Below, in pieces: positions 44,579 through 54,343 of a stretch of 64,000 nt of DNA. The position numbers and the translations under genes are program-made. The notes beneath the pieces are model-generated. The model saw only the letters and a list, made by a program, of their open reading frames with translations. It did no database searches and was not told the origin of the DNA. Location of the stretch: assembly GCF_004912165.1 (NCBI RefSeq), contig NZ_STGV01000003.1, positions 124,001 through 188,000 of the forward strand, in the 5' to 3' direction. Source of the DNA: Peteryoungia ipomoeae. GTDB taxonomy: Bacteria > Pseudomonadota > Alphaproteobacteria > Rhizobiales > Rhizobiaceae. Every line of letters begins with the position of its first letter. Position 1 is the first letter of the stretch.

Positions 44579-46390
44579 ATGACACGACGATCCAACCTCA
44601 TTCGCCGCGAAGGCGGCACATATTATGCACGGATCTATATCCCTGCTGATCTGCGGGACCACTTCCCGAGTGAGGATAAAAAGATCTCGCTGCGGACCAA
44701 GGACGAGGCAACCGCAAAGCTTCGTCTCAGTGCCGAAGTGCATAAGTGGGAGGTCAAGTTCGCCGATATGGCAGCACGGCGGCGACTGGCAGAGCAGGAC
44801 AAGGCAATTGCCGTTTGGGAGCACTACGAAGCCAGGCTGCAAGACGACGTGGAGAAGCGGCGCTCAATGCCGACTGACGCAGACCTGGAGAGGGAAGCAG
44901 AGCTTGTCTGGCAACGCATAGACAGGGGCGAAATCCGATCAGACGACATGGTCAGCATGATCAACGGCTATGCCGACTTGGAACTGCTCAAGCGTGCGCG
45001 TCAAGACGATGCGAACCTCCGGTCGCGCCGGCTGGCAGCATTGCGCCGTGATCTCGCTGCGGGGCGGCACCTTTTAATCGGCGACAGTGTCCGAGATTTC
45101 ATTCACAGGCATCGGTTACTGGTGGAAGAGGAATCGAACGAATTTCGTGAGCTCGAGCACCTTCTGATGCGCGCGGAAATCCAAGCACTTGAGCGGACGC
45201 TTGAGCGTGATGACGGAGATTACTCAGGCCACCCTACCGATCCCGTCGTTAAGCCGGCCTACGCAGCACCGCGCGAAACAGCGGCACCGGGTCAATCGAT
45301 CATGGAGCTTTTCGAGGTCTATGCCCGCGAGAACCCGCGCAGCATCACATCGGACACCTTGGCGCAGGCTCGCCGCGACGTACGTCTATTCGTGGACCAT
45401 GTCGGCACCACCTTCCCCGTTGCGAAAATCGACAAGCGGGCAGTTCGGGAGTGGAAAGCGCTCCTCATGCTCTACCCGGTGAAAGCCGCGGAGTCGAAAG
45501 CGTTCCAAGGCATGAAGATTGCTCAGATTGTCAAACACAATGCTGAGGTGGGAAAGCCAACGATCACGCCGCGCACCGTCAATCGACATCTCGCCAGCCT
45601 CGGCGCGTTTTGCAGTTGGCTTGTGGCGCATGGCTACATCGACTCAAATCCGACCGAAGGCATGGCACTCGCCAAGGACAAGCGTAAAAAGGTCTTCCCC
45701 TTCTCGACGTATCAGATGAACCTCCTTTTCCAGTCGCCGCTATTCACCGGCTGCGAGAGCGATGAAGCGCCGCGTTTCTGGCACAAGCCAGGCGATGTAA
45801 AGGTCCGGGATCACCGATATTGGGTGCCGCTCATCATGCTATATTCTGGAGCTCGTCCAGCCGAAATTGCACAGCTGACGCTATCAGACGTCCGGGAACA
45901 GGAGCAGATCTGGCTCATGGACATTACCGAGACCGCGGACGATGACGGCGACGACCGCAAGAGCCTGAAGAGCTCCAGCTCCCGCCGTCATGTGCCCCTG
46001 CATAAGCAACTAGTTGCTCTTGGCCTGCTTGACTACATTGAGGAGATGCGATCCCTGGGTCACACGCGTCTCTTCCCTTTTGCCGTTCGCAACCAGCGCG
46101 GCCAGATGATGGCTGACTTCAGTCGCGAGTTTGGAAGATACCTTGAACGGATCGGAATAAAGGAAGGAAGAGGCCTCTCACTATATTCGTTCCGCCATGG
46201 TGCCTTTGACGCATTGCGCCGCGCAGGCCACCTGGATGAGCAGTTCAACTTCATCTTTGGTCACGTAAGCGGCAATCCGGTGACACGTGGCTACGGCGTG
46301 CTGAACCAAGGAATGCTCGAGCAGCGAGCCGAACTGGTGGATGCTATCGCTTATCCGGGGTTGGAGTTGGACCACCTGCTTATGAAGTGA
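44579..46390 (+). CDS. Tyrosine-type site-specific integrase
   Basis: From ATG 44579 (preceded by GGGGGCTCC) the 603-residue protein has an N-terminal DUF6538-like segment (RREGGTYYARIYIPADLRD), a SAM-like core-binding part and the catalytic domain. The catalytic residues are Arg426 (SGARPAEI), Arg539 in YSFRHG, His562 in FGHVSG and Tyr572 in RGYG. The first His of the usual HxxR box is Tyr536. It should move or have inserted the following island. Another start at 44534 adds 15 residues. Confidence 0.93.
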   Translation: MTRRSNLIRREGGTYYARIYIPADLRDHFPSEDKKISLRTKDEATAKLRLSAEVHKWEVKFADMAARRRLAEQDKAIAVWEHYEARLQDDVEKRRSMPTDADLEREAELVWQRIDRGEIRSDDMVSMINGYADLELLKRARQDDANLRSRRLAALRRDLAAGRHLLIGDSVRDFIHRHRLLVEEESNEFRELEHLLMRAEIQALERTLERDDGDYSGHPTDPVVKPAYAAPRETAAPGQSIMELFEVYARENPRSITSDTLAQARRDVRLFVDHVGTTFPVAKIDKRAVREWKALLMLYPVKAAESKAFQGMKIAQIVKHNAEVGKPTITPRTVNRHLASLGAFCSWLVAHGYIDSNPTEGMALAKDKRKKVFPFSTYQMNLLFQSPLFTGCESDEAPRFWHKPGDVKVRDHRYWVPLIMLYSGARPAEIAQLTLSDVREQEQIWLMDITETADDDGDDRKSLKSSSSRRHVPLHKQLVALGLLDYIEEMRSLGHTRLFPFAVRNQRGQMMADFSREFGRYLERIGIKEGRGLSLYSFRHGAFDALRRAGHLDEQFNFIFGHVSGNPVTRGYGVLNQGMLEQRAELVDAIAYPGLELDHLLMK

Positions 46391-46655
46391 CGCGTGCCGC
46401 GCCACGGGTTTACTACCATCCCACGCTATCACGTCTGGGACGGCTCGATCTGTTACGAACACCTCCCTTGGGGCAACCTCGAACAAGATTTTCCCGAAGG
46501 CCTGCCGGCTTCCTTGCGTCCAAAAGCCCCGCCTTTAGGAGAAGTCGCTAATGGATTCCGTGTGCGACCTAATAACTTGTTTCTATGTAAGCTGATCCCC
46601 ATTCTTCCTCTTCCTTCAGCCTTTGAAAGCAACCGATCAAAGCAACAGCACTCCC

Positions 46656-47897
46656 CTACCCCTTCATCTCCCTCCGTACCTTCCTCTGAAGGCCGGCAAG
46701 CGCGCGCTCGATGACGCGGGCCATTTCCTTGTAGTTGATGTGCGTTCCATGGGGGCCCACTCCGACCCTGCTCCTCTTCGGCATCTTGCTTCCACGTGCC
46801 TTATGCCAGCTCAGGAAATAGTCCCGGTTCAGGCGTGCGTGATCCCATCTCGCATCTTCCCGGATCTGCAGACCCAAAACACCAGCGTTGAGGAAGCGCT
46901 GCTTCCTGGTCTCTTCGACACGCTCCTTAACCGCAGCAACTGGTCTGGATGAGCTCTTCAAGCTGCCTGGCGGATATGTGCCGAAGGTCGGTAGCCGAAA
47001 TTGGAAGAAATTCTTCTGAAGCCCCGTGAAGTTGAACTCGGCGAGGCCGTCGAAGTCGGCCAGTCCAGCCTCCTTGCATCCATCCGGTCCCAGCGTGACC
47101 TCGATGCGTATGCGCTTCTCCTCTTCCGTCAACTCCTGACGTGTTCCGGTGGCCTTGTTCTGCTTGTCTAGCGTCTTGTTCTGAATCCGCCACATGGCGT
47201 GAGGGTCGTCCTCCTCTCCGAGATAGTAAGTGGACGCGTAAGGAGCTGGACGGTCCGAACTTGGGGTCATCCGGACTTGGATATCCCGGAAGTCGTCCTG
47301 GCCATTCCGGGCAACGATGTAGTCACCTCTTTTATCGACGATCCCGGGCGTCGCTCGAGGCCACTTCATGCCTGTCGTCAGCCACTTGGTCGTCGGGTAG
47401 AAATGTCGGACCATGACGCCATGAAGTCGAGCCCTGGCCTCCTCGCCGGGGAAGTGCGGATAAGCGTCGATGCTCACTTCAACCCCGGTTATAGCCGCCG
47501 GAGAAGCGAAGCCGTATTCGCCTTCAATATCCGCGAGCACACGCCGGAGCACACTAAAGTCGGGCTCCTGGACACGAAGGCGGTAGCGTCTGGCGGTTCC
47601 ACCAGGGCCGACATCCAACGCCTCCGGATATTCCTTGCGTCCCGTCAGTCCCTCGATTCGATGGTTCAGGTGCCAATATTGCGACCGTCGACCGAGAATA
47701 AACTCGACATCGATCCAATCGACCACAGAAGCCCACCGGTAGGCTCCGAGATCAATCTGCGGCCGAAGCACTATCCGGCCCTGGAAGCGCCTCTGTGAGC
47801 TCCTGAGAGTCTCTTCTACGTAATCTAGCCCTACAGGGGCATCGAGCTCCTCGCTGCGATACATAATGACTGTGTAGGTGGAGGTCATCAATGGCAT
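46656..47897 (-). CDS. Unknown island protein, 413 residues
   Basis: The protein has an ordered alternation of beta-like segments: VVDWIDVEFILGRRSQYWHL near residue 60, ITGVEVSIDAYPHF near 135, a central basic region, then RIRIEVTLGPDGCKEAG near 275 and a basic tail (RALAGLQRKVRREMKG). Such DW-I-V and IEVT blocks recall, loosely, rolling-circle or filamentous-phage replication initiators, but no catalytic motif is clear. It lies beside the integrase on the opposite strand, so it may initiate replication or transfer of the element. I do not recognise it; the role is a guess. Confidence 0.6.
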   Translation of the reverse strand: MPLMTSTYTVIMYRSEELDAPVGLDYVEETLRSSQRRFQGRIVLRPQIDLGAYRWASVVDWIDVEFILGRRSQYWHLNHRIEGLTGRKEYPEALDVGPGGTARRYRLRVQEPDFSVLRRVLADIEGEYGFASPAAITGVEVSIDAYPHFPGEEARARLHGVMVRHFYPTTKWLTTGMKWPRATPGIVDKRGDYIVARNGQDDFRDIQVRMTPSSDRPAPYASTYYLGEEDDPHAMWRIQNKTLDKQNKATGTRQELTEEEKRIRIEVTLGPDGCKEAGLADFDGLAEFNFTGLQKNFFQFRLPTFGTYPPGSLKSSSRPVAAVKERVEETRKQRFLNAGVLGLQIREDARWDHARLNRDYFLSWHKARGSKMPKRSRVGVGPHGTHINYKEMARVIERALAGLQRKVRREMKG

Positions 47898-48157
47898 CCG
47901 GCTTCATGTGAAGCGTCCGGATAGGCCGCATCGCGCAACCGATCCACTACCGGCTGAGAAATGTCAGCACGCTGTTGCCAATCCGCAACAGAAAAATGTG
48001 CGTTGCCACATGGGTTTTGGCTATAGGGAAATTACCAGACAAGGAAAGACGAATGAGCACCCCACAAAGCCGTATCATCATATTGCTCCGCCCCGTGATG
48101 CTGAACCGTCAACGGAACAACCACTCCGGCAGTCCGTAGCAGCAGAGGATAGAGCAG

Positions 48158-48439
48158 ATGAGCACCAACACTCTTCAGACCCCAACCGAGGACCGGGCAG
48201 CAATGGTCGATCGGCACTGGCTTGATGACGACGAGAAGCAGATCATCGAAACCGATTTTAGTAACCTCATGTTCACCTTCTCGCCGAAGGACGCAGCGCG
48301 GCTCAGCTTTGGCACCCGCCCGGCATCACTTGGCTACATTGAATACCTCCTCGATGGGCACGTGGCGCCTGACGACGAGGAAGCCTCCGAGCAGATGATT
48401 GCGCTGATGGATGAGCATGTCGGGCCCGGCTGGCGGTGA
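48158..48439 (+). CDS. Small acidic island protein
   Basis: The 93-residue product has about 19 Asp/Glu against 7 Lys/Arg. Its ATG follows GAGGATAGAGCAG. It includes WLDDDEKQIIETDFSNLMF and ends HVGPGWR. No motif is recognised. Strong acidity is a trait of DNA-mimic and anti-defence proteins, but that is speculation. It lies between the 413-residue protein and another acidic gene. Confidence 0.6.
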   Translation: MSTNTLQTPTEDRAAMVDRHWLDDDEKQIIETDFSNLMFTFSPKDAARLSFGTRPASLGYIEYLLDGHVAPDDEEASEQMIALMDEHVGPGWR

Positions 48440-48618
48440 CGAGCCCCCCAGTCGAAGCTAAGCGGTAGTGGTTCGATGCTGCAAACAAGCTGCGACTGAA
48501 AAAAACTGGCTGCGATGCGGACAATCGTCTGCATCACAGCCAGGTGGACGCTATAAGGAAAGTAACGGCAGAGGATTCCACCATGACTTCAACCCCTTCG
48601 CACCCTCCCTGCAAATAG

Positions 48619-48639
48619 GTCCGGCTTGTCGCCGGACCT
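48619..48639. repeat. Perfect inverted repeat before the next gene
   Basis: GGTCCGGC-TTGTC-GCCGGACC, 8-bp arms, lies 20 bases before the ATG at 48660. It could end upstream transcription or fold in the leader. Confidence 0.5.
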
Positions 48640-48659
48640 TGAAAGCAAGGAGAACAAGC

Positions 48660-49103
48660 ATGCCCAATATCGAAAACCTCTATGCAAACAGCAACTGCTA
48701 TTGCTTCGAGTATCCGCACGAAATCGAAGTCAAGACCGGCGTCAGCGGTCTGACGCTGCCGCGTCGCGAGTTTTACCTGATGCTGGCACGTGATCTGGAG
48801 AAGGACGACCCGAAGGGCGCGGCGTTCTTCCGGGAAATCGCAAACCACTACCCCGATTGCGACTCTCGCGGCCATCAGATTGATCGCGACGGTAACCGCA
48901 ACATCCTTGTCGACTACGATGACTGGGATGAACTCAGCGATGAGGAGCGCCTGATCCGCGGGAATCGTAATGCGACGATCGCCATCCTTGATAGGCTTCG
49001 CTTCCATCTCGAGGTGATGGAAGACGACGTGTCGCTGAAGGAAGAGGTCGACACCATCCGCCGCGCGATCAACGACCTGGTCGAGCCGCTGTCGATGACT
49101 TGA
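48660..49103 (+). CDS. Acidic island protein, 147 residues
   Basis: An AAGGAG 10 bases upstream fixes ATG 48660. The product starts MPNIENLYANSNCYCFEYPH, has a stretch DYDDWDELSDEERLI near residue 85 and a C-terminal helix (LKEEVDTIRRAINDLVEPL). It is acidic, without membrane segments, and unknown. A strong terminator follows, so it ends a short transcription unit. No family recognised. Confidence 0.65.
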   Translation: MPNIENLYANSNCYCFEYPHEIEVKTGVSGLTLPRREFYLMLARDLEKDDPKGAAFFREIANHYPDCDSRGHQIDRDGNRNILVDYDDWDELSDEERLIRGNRNATIAILDRLRFHLEVMEDDVSLKEEVDTIRRAINDLVEPLSMT

Positions 49104-49110
49104 GTGACCT

Positions 49111-49136
49111 GGGCGCGGTGATACACCACCGCGCCC
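49111..49136 (+). terminator. Terminator after the 147-residue gene
   Basis: GGGCGCGGTG and CACCGCGCCC pair perfectly over 10 bp with a 6-base loop, 8 bases after the stop codon, followed by TTGC. Confidence 0.75.
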
Positions 49137-49954
49137 TTGCAACCTTCAGGTTGCGAGATGGTAGGTTCGGCGGCGCATTTGTGGAGGCAACATGCTGTCG
49201 GCGCTATGCCGTCACTCCTCTCCCGTCATCAGAATGTTTCCGCATCGTAATTGCAGGACACGTGGAAGGCATGAAACGGCGGGACAATGGAACGAGAAAC
49301 GGGGCGGATATCGATCAATCATTTCGCTCGGCCCACGTCTTGGAAAATATGTTTTCGGCCCTGGCCGGCAAGGCTTCTGACGCGCTGCATCGACACCAAA
49401 GTCGAATGCGTTCAACACTACCATTGATTGTTTCAGTCTCGGGCCGGTGCCGTGAGCTCAAGCACCGCAATGTCGATCGGCAGCGCGAAGTCAGACGTTG
49501 ACACCGTGAGAAAATTTCGATTTTCGGACCTAAAGCGACAATTAAATGTTAAGCTTCGTCAACATCGTGTTGCGCTTCACGACCACTCCAGCCCCTGCTC
49601 GTCAACCTGATGACGTCAAAGGTTGACGCCTGCAACTTCAAAAGCCGAGTTAGGTTGTCAGTGACAGCTCGACCGTCAACTTCGTATAGCACCTATAGGT
49701 TGCATTTCCGACATGGGAGGCTTGGTGCCAAAAACGTCGGCGGCGCCTAAAGGCATCCCCATCGACATTCCTCGGGAAACCTAGGACTTCAATTTCCGGC
49801 TGAAGGATGCCCTCGGTGTTGCGGCAAGGACACGTTGCTAAAAACGTTCTCAAGCAAACACAGCTTATCCCCGAAATCCACAGAGATAAGCGTTTGTTTA
49901 TCTGGCACCCACTGTGATCGTTATTCAGCTCCATTTTTTGAATTGGAGCACACA
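49137..49954. other. Gene-free stretch with five GTTGAC/GTCAAC repeats
   Basis: About 820 bases with no supported gene. The hexamer GTTGAC or its complement occurs at 49497, 49558, 49601, 49622 and 49675; the pair at 49601/49622 flanks TGACGTCA. Further right CTTATC (49864-49869) and GATAAG (49885-49890) flank CCACAGA, near a DnaA-box-like motif. The layout is compatible with an origin, a recombination site or regulator sites of the element. Confidence 0.4.
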
Positions 49955-50293
49955 GTGACGAAATACAGTATTGAGGCTGTGACTGAACATATCCGGAAGA
50001 AGCATCCACGCTGCCCAGACTTTGCCGTTGCTTGGTTTGCCGCCGAGATCGCCAGCAAGAACTGGAAAGGGGCAACCTTGGGTAAGGCGGTCGGCATAAC
50101 GATGCAAACGCATCTGCGCCACCTCCACACCGACTACGACACTCTCCTGCTCACAGGGATCGATCGAGAGGAAGCGCGCCGGCGCGTGCAGCCGCGTGTC
50201 AACGCCATGATAGGGAGCTGGCGGCGGCGAAAGTCAACCAAGACCGAGGAAGCGCAACCGATCAAAGGGAGCGTAGAAGACGATGGGAGGTAA
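49955..50293 (+). CDS. DUF2293 family protein
   Basis: The start is a GTG at 49955 after TTGGAG. The 112-residue product contains HIRKKHPRCPDFAVAWFAAE and MQTHLRHLHTDYDTLLLTGI, followed by DREEARRRVQPRVNAMIGSW, which match my memory of DUF2293 proteins. Function unknown; the family is found in bacteria and fungi. Its last 11 bases overlap the next gene, so the two are translated together. A longer frame from 49835 has no ribosome site. Confidence 0.75.
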   Translation: MTKYSIEAVTEHIRKKHPRCPDFAVAWFAAEIASKNWKGATLGKAVGITMQTHLRHLHTDYDTLLLTGIDREEARRRVQPRVNAMIGSWRRRKSTKTEEAQPIKGSVEDDGR

Positions 50294-50675
50294 CTACCAA
50301 AACTGGATCTATCTCGCAGGAATTCTGAACGAGCGCCTCGATGAAAAGGGATATGACGCTTGGCACGCCCTACGCAACGCCGGGATGAGAGGCACGTATC
50401 TAACCTTTCTCCTGTCGGGCAGAGCTCGCCTGAGGCCCGAATTTGTAAAGCCCGTGGCGCAGGCGCTGGATTTAGACGAGAACTGGTTGTTCTGCGTCGC
50501 CCTTGAAGGCATGCAGCAGTCCTATGACCTTCCTTACGTACGCGAATTCCTATGGCGAATGTTTTCGTTAGTAGAAGAGGCAAAGCTACGAGTAGAGCCA
50601 AACCCGCTGGGGGAAGAGCAGAAAAAGAAAAAGAAGGGTAAAAAGGGTAAGAAGAGGAAGACGAAGGCCGACTGA
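50283..50675 (+). CDS. Small HTH-like regulator with lysine-rich tail
   Basis: The 130-residue protein has a Cro-like pattern (LNERLDEKGYDAWHALRNAG, then LTFLLSGRARLRPEFVKPVA) and ends in a run of lysines (KKKKKGKKGKKRKTK) suited to nucleic-acid binding. It overlaps the DUF2293 gene. The block from LLSGRARLRPE to LFCVALEG aligns with the next protein's LVLDGTAKMPLDKV to LFRVALTQ. Likely a DNA-binding regulator, inferred. Confidence 0.6.
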   Translation: MGGNYQNWIYLAGILNERLDEKGYDAWHALRNAGMRGTYLTFLLSGRARLRPEFVKPVAQALDLDENWLFCVALEGMQQSYDLPYVREFLWRMFSLVEEAKLRVEPNPLGEEQKKKKKGKKGKKRKTKAD

Positions 50676-50902
50676 CCGAGCCATCGGCGGATCGAACCTC
50701 CTGCTCTACAAGCTCCGAAATTTCAGACCGGCGCATGTCATTCCGCACACGCCCGAAATTGCATGCCGGGAATTTTCCCAGGGCTTCTTATGGAGCCCCT
50801 GCCCATTTCACGGGTCCTCTTCGTACTTGTTAGCCCCCGAGACATCCCCACGCACCCCTTCGCTATAAGTAATTCATCAGCTTCAACAGATGAGTGCACG
50901 AC

Positions 50903-51292
50903 ATGAATAGCTTACCCATCCGCGACTATCTCACCGACTGCTTGGCAACCGCAGGTCTAACCCTTGTAGATCTCGACGGTCCATCGGGCTCACCCGAACG
51001 TCTGGTGCGCCTCGTTCTGGACGGCACCGCCAAGATGCCGCTCGACAAGGTGCCTGACGTTGCCGCGATGCTCTGCTGTGATGCGAAAGCCTTGTTTCGG
51101 GTGGCGCTCACGCAGTTCTACAGTGCAGAGACGATCGCCCTCATGGAGCGTATGCTCGGGTCACAGGAAAGAAGCGCCGGCGAAGCTGCATGGGTGAGCT
51201 TTATCAGGAGGATGGCGCCAGATGATATCCAGCCCCCGGATAGATTCGCCAGGCGCTTGCTTGGAACGCTGTTGAGAAGGACCACACGATAG
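50903..51292 (+). CDS. HTH-like paralogue of the preceding gene
   Basis: The 129-residue product begins MNSLPIRDYLTDCLATAGL and has the same core order as the gene before it: a helix pair, then VRLVLDGTAKMPLDKVPDVAAML and LFRVALTQ. A GTG at 50894 is an alternative start. It lacks the lysine tail and has instead a helix with EAAWVSFIRRMAPDD. Two diverged copies of one fold suggest a regulatory pair. Ribosome site weak. Confidence 0.55.
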   Translation: MNSLPIRDYLTDCLATAGLTLVDLDGPSGSPERLVRLVLDGTAKMPLDKVPDVAAMLCCDAKALFRVALTQFYSAETIALMERMLGSQERSAGEAAWVSFIRRMAPDDIQPPDRFARRLLGTLLRRTTR

Positions 51293-51342
51293 ACGCCTCC
51301 AGGTCGGCAGCCCCTGATGACCAGCTGAGGGGCGCGGTATAG

Positions 51343-51549
51343 TTAACTGCGCTCGTCGGCCTCAGCTTTCTTGAGGTAGTCCATGATCAGCCTGTCGCTC
51401 ACGAGCAATTCTTTGACAAACGAAGCGACGTCTACCTCCTCGGCAATTCTGCCGGCGGTGGGGCTTACGGGGTCAGGTTGGTCCATGCCAGCATTGATCG
51501 GCGATGAGCCCCGTTTCTTGTCCATGCCGCTGAAGTCTTTTTCGCTCAT
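51343..51549 (-). CDS. Small hypothetical protein, 68 residues
   Basis: From ATG 51549 the short polar product reads MSEKDFSGMDKKRGSSPIN and ends with a helical ELLVSDRLIMDYLKKAEADER. TAGGGGTC upstream is a weak ribosome site. It is the last candidate gene before the polysaccharide cluster. No family; real coding is uncertain. Confidence 0.4.
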   Translation of the reverse strand: MSEKDFSGMDKKRGSSPINAGMDQPDPVSPTAGRIAEEVDVASFVKELLVSDRLIMDYLKKAEADERS

Positions 51550-52134
51550 TTTTGACCCCTATTTCTACGGCCCCAAGCTCAGCAGGAATCTCTAGTATCG
51601 GCACAACTTTACAACCGGAGCACATGCTATCGACCATAAGGCAGAAGTCCCGCTAGGGCGAGTCTTGGCGAGGCGTTGACACTTCACCGCCGTCCGCGTG
51701 CATGACAAGGCGTGGCAAGTGAGCGCCGGCCCACGGCTGTGTCGGTCGGTCCCGAGCATCGCTGCCATTCCCCGCCTCGGCGCCGCCGAGTACGGCTCTT
51801 AATATATGCGAAGGGGAAGGACTGCGTCTGACCTGAGCCCCGACTTTCCTCGAGTTATCGGGGATCAGAGCAATCAGAGCAATACCCGCGGCCAAATACT
51901 CGTCTTTGCGTTCATGCTCTGCGGTTTCAGGAGGAGCATTTTAACGCGATTTCCATGAAACCGGCAGCAGGCCATACTAACGTAAGCGCACGATAGGCGA
52001 GGGTAGCGCTCTGGATCGCATCAGTTGGGAATCGACTTTATCTATCTTGAGCGCTATAGAGCGGCAAATTTGTTGAGCGATGAAAATCGACGACGCTAAC
52101 TTTGGGTTGCATGTCTCACCATGGCGGAGAAGAA
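51550..52134. other. Gap before the O-antigen cluster
   Basis: No supported gene in 585 bases. A minus-strand open frame (51653-51895) lacks a ribosome site and a recognisable product. A possible gmd promoter lies at its right end. The junction between the integrase block and the polysaccharide block falls here. Confidence 0.4.
52073..52101 (+). promoter_or_regulatory. Candidate promoter for gmd-per-wzm-wzt
   Basis: TTGAGC and CTAACT are separated by 17 bp, 33 bases before the gmd ATG. Acceptable match to alphaproteobacterial housekeeping promoters; unproven. Confidence 0.3.
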
Positions 52135-53226
52135 ATGACTAAGAAGGTTGCGCTGATAACTGGCATCACCGGGCAGGACGGAGCCTACCTTGCTGAGCTC
52201 CTCCTGAAAAAAGGATACTCCGTTCATGGGATTCGGCGGCGGACATCCTTGTTTAACACGGACCGCATTGACCATCTCTACCACGATCCGCACGAGGCCG
52301 GCGTCGACCTAACGCTGCATCATGGCGACCTGACAGACTCATCAAGCCTGATGCGGATCATTCAGCTGGTCCAACCGGATGAGATTTATAACCTCGCGGC
52401 TCAAAGCCATGTCGCCGTCTCGTTCGAAGAACCCGAATACACTGCCAACTCTGACGCCATAGGCGCACTGCGAATTCTTGAAGCGATCAGAATTCTTGGC
52501 CTCGAAAAGAAGACACGGTTTTACCAGGCGTCTACGTCGGAGCTATATGGCCTCGTTCAGGAAGTTCCCCAGAGGGAGACGACTCCTTTCTACCCGAGAT
52601 CGCCATATGCTGTAGCGAAGCTCTACGCCTATTGGATCACAGTCAACTACAGAGAGGCATACGGAATTTATGCCTGCAACGGCATCCTGTTCAATCACGA
52701 ATCACCTATCCGCGGCGAAACCTTTGTGACGAGAAAGATCACCCGGGCCCTAGCCCGCATCAAGTTGGGCTCGCAAAAAACGCTGTACTTGGGAAATCTC
52801 GATGCACTACGGGATTGGGGTCATGCGCGTGACTACGTCGAGATGCAATGGCTTATGCTTCAGCAGGATACTGCAGAGGATTTTGTGATTGCCACAGGTG
52901 AGCAACACTCGGTGCGCGAATTTGTTGAATTGAGCGCAAAGGAAATCGGTCTGTCGATCCGCTGGGAAGGGGAAGGTGTCAACGAGAAGGGCTACGACGC
53001 TGTTACAGGCGCCTGCATTGTCGAAGTCGATCCCCGGTACTTTAGACCGGCGGAAGTGGAAACGCTACTCGGCGATCCCAGCAAGGCAAAAGAGAAGTTG
53101 GGTTGGTTCCCCCGAACCAGCTTTATGGATCTGGTGAAAGAGATGGCGAGCGAGGATTTGAAGAGCGCGGAGCGTGAAAAATTCTTGGCCGAGAACGGAT
53201 ACGATTCATACCTCCGGAAAGAATAG
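52135..53226 (+). CDS. gmd: GDP-mannose 4,6-dehydratase
   Basis: Gmd converts GDP-mannose to GDP-4-keto-6-deoxymannose with bound NADP. The 363 residues show the cofactor loop [16 protein letters not shown] (residues 9-24), the active-site STSELYG and [10 protein letters not shown] (Tyr and Lys). GGAGAAGAA precedes ATG 52135. Per, two bases downstream, uses its product to make GDP-perosamine. It starts the cassette. Confidence 0.95.
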   Translation: MTKKVALITGITGQDGAYLAELLLKKGYSVHGIRRRTSLFNTDRIDHLYHDPHEAGVDLTLHHGDLTDSSSLMRIIQLVQPDEIYNLAAQSHVAVSFEEPEYTANSDAIGALRILEAIRILGLEKKTRFYQASTSELYGLVQEVPQRETTPFYPRSPYAVAKLYAYWITVNYREAYGIYACNGILFNHESPIRGETFVTRKITRALARIKLGSQKTLYLGNLDALRDWGHARDYVEMQWLMLQQDTAEDFVIATGEQHSVREFVELSAKEIGLSIRWEGEGVNEKGYDAVTGACIVEVDPRYFRPAEVETLLGDPSKAKEKLGWFPRTSFMDLVKEMASEDLKSAEREKFLAENGYDSYLRKE

Positions 53227-53228
53227 TC

Positions 53229-54326
53229 ATGTCGAAAATCCCAGTTTATCAGCCGCAACTTGATGGCAACGTTTCCACTTACGTAAACGAATGCCTATCG
53301 TCCGGCTGGATCTCGTCCAGGGGCGAATTCATATCTAGGTTTGAAGAGGCGTTTGCGCAGTATGTCGGAGCTGAAGCCGCAACGACGGTGTCGAACGGAA
53401 CGGTGGCAATCCATCTGGCGCTAGAGGCACTCGGGGTCGGTCCTGGGGATGAAGTCATTGTCCCCAGCTTCACCTATATTGCTTCTGTGAACACCATCAT
53501 CCAGAGCGGAGCCATCCCCGTATTCGTAGATTCACTGACTGAAACTTTGCAGGTCGACCCAGCCCTGATCGAGGCCGCAATCACTCCTCGGACCAAAGCC
53601 GTGATGGCCGTCCACTTGTATGGCCATCCTTGCGACATGGATGCCATTGTCGCCATCTGTCAGAATAGAAGGCTTTATCTCATCGAGGACTGCGCCGAAG
53701 GGTTCGGCAGCCGCTGGAAGGGGCAACATGTCGGCACCTTCGGCGACGCGGCAACATTCAGTTTCTTTGGCAATAAAACCATCACCACCGGAGAAGGCGG
53801 CATGGTCATTGCCCGAGATCCTGAGGTCATGGAGAGATGCCGGCGTCTCAAAAGCCAAGGTGTATCCCCGACCCGTGAATACTGGCACGACATGCTGGGC
53901 TTCAATTATCGAATGACCAACATCCAAGCCGCCATAGGTCTGGCGCAGCTGGAGCGGGCCGACGAATTCTTGGCGTCGAAGACAAAATTGGCGGAGACCT
54001 ATGCCGAACGTTTTGCCAGTCTCCCTGTTCGGACTCACGTCCCCGTAGGCGAGGTTACGCACTCCTATTGGATGTGCTCTCTGTTGGTAGACGACAGCAG
54101 GATCAGGGACGATTTGCGCTCCCATCTCAGCCGGGCAGGCATTGAGACCAGACCCTTCTTCGCGATGGCGCACCACATGCCGCATTGTCGAACGGAGCAG
54201 GTTCTTCCCATTGGCGAAGACTTGAGTGCGCGAGGAATAAACCTACCCAGTTATCCCGGCCTCTCTTCAGAGCAAATCGAACGCATCTGTGAATCGGTTT
54301 CCGGGTATTTTGAGCGCGCTGCTTGA
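53229..54326 (+). CDS. per: GDP-perosamine synthase (DegT/DnrJ/EryC1 aminotransferase)
   Basis: The 365-residue PLP enzyme transaminates GDP-4-keto-6-deoxymannose. The Schiff-base lysine is Lys183 in FFGNKTITTGEGGMV; EDCAEGFGS (about 153) and SNGTVAIHLAL (55-65) bind the cofactor. Both length and the gmd neighbour favour perosamine over other aminosugars. It begins 2 bases after gmd. The polymer would be a perosamine (possibly N-acylated) O-polysaccharide. Confidence 0.9.
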   Translation: MSKIPVYQPQLDGNVSTYVNECLSSGWISSRGEFISRFEEAFAQYVGAEAATTVSNGTVAIHLALEALGVGPGDEVIVPSFTYIASVNTIIQSGAIPVFVDSLTETLQVDPALIEAAITPRTKAVMAVHLYGHPCDMDAIVAICQNRRLYLIEDCAEGFGSRWKGQHVGTFGDAATFSFFGNKTITTGEGGMVIARDPEVMERCRRLKSQGVSPTREYWHDMLGFNYRMTNIQAAIGLAQLERADEFLASKTKLAETYAERFASLPVRTHVPVGEVTHSYWMCSLLVDDSRIRDDLRSHLSRAGIETRPFFAMAHHMPHCRTEQVLPIGEDLSARGINLPSYPGLSSEQIERICESVSGYFERAA

Positions 54327-54343
54327 GCGATCGGAGCAAAGCC

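Noticed and set aside
49100..49501. 133-codon frame after the terminator
   Set aside because: Starts inside the terminator region, no ribosome site, no recognisable product.
51653..51895. 80-codon minus-strand frame before the O-antigen cluster
   Set aside because: No ribosome site and no family; composition looks non-coding.
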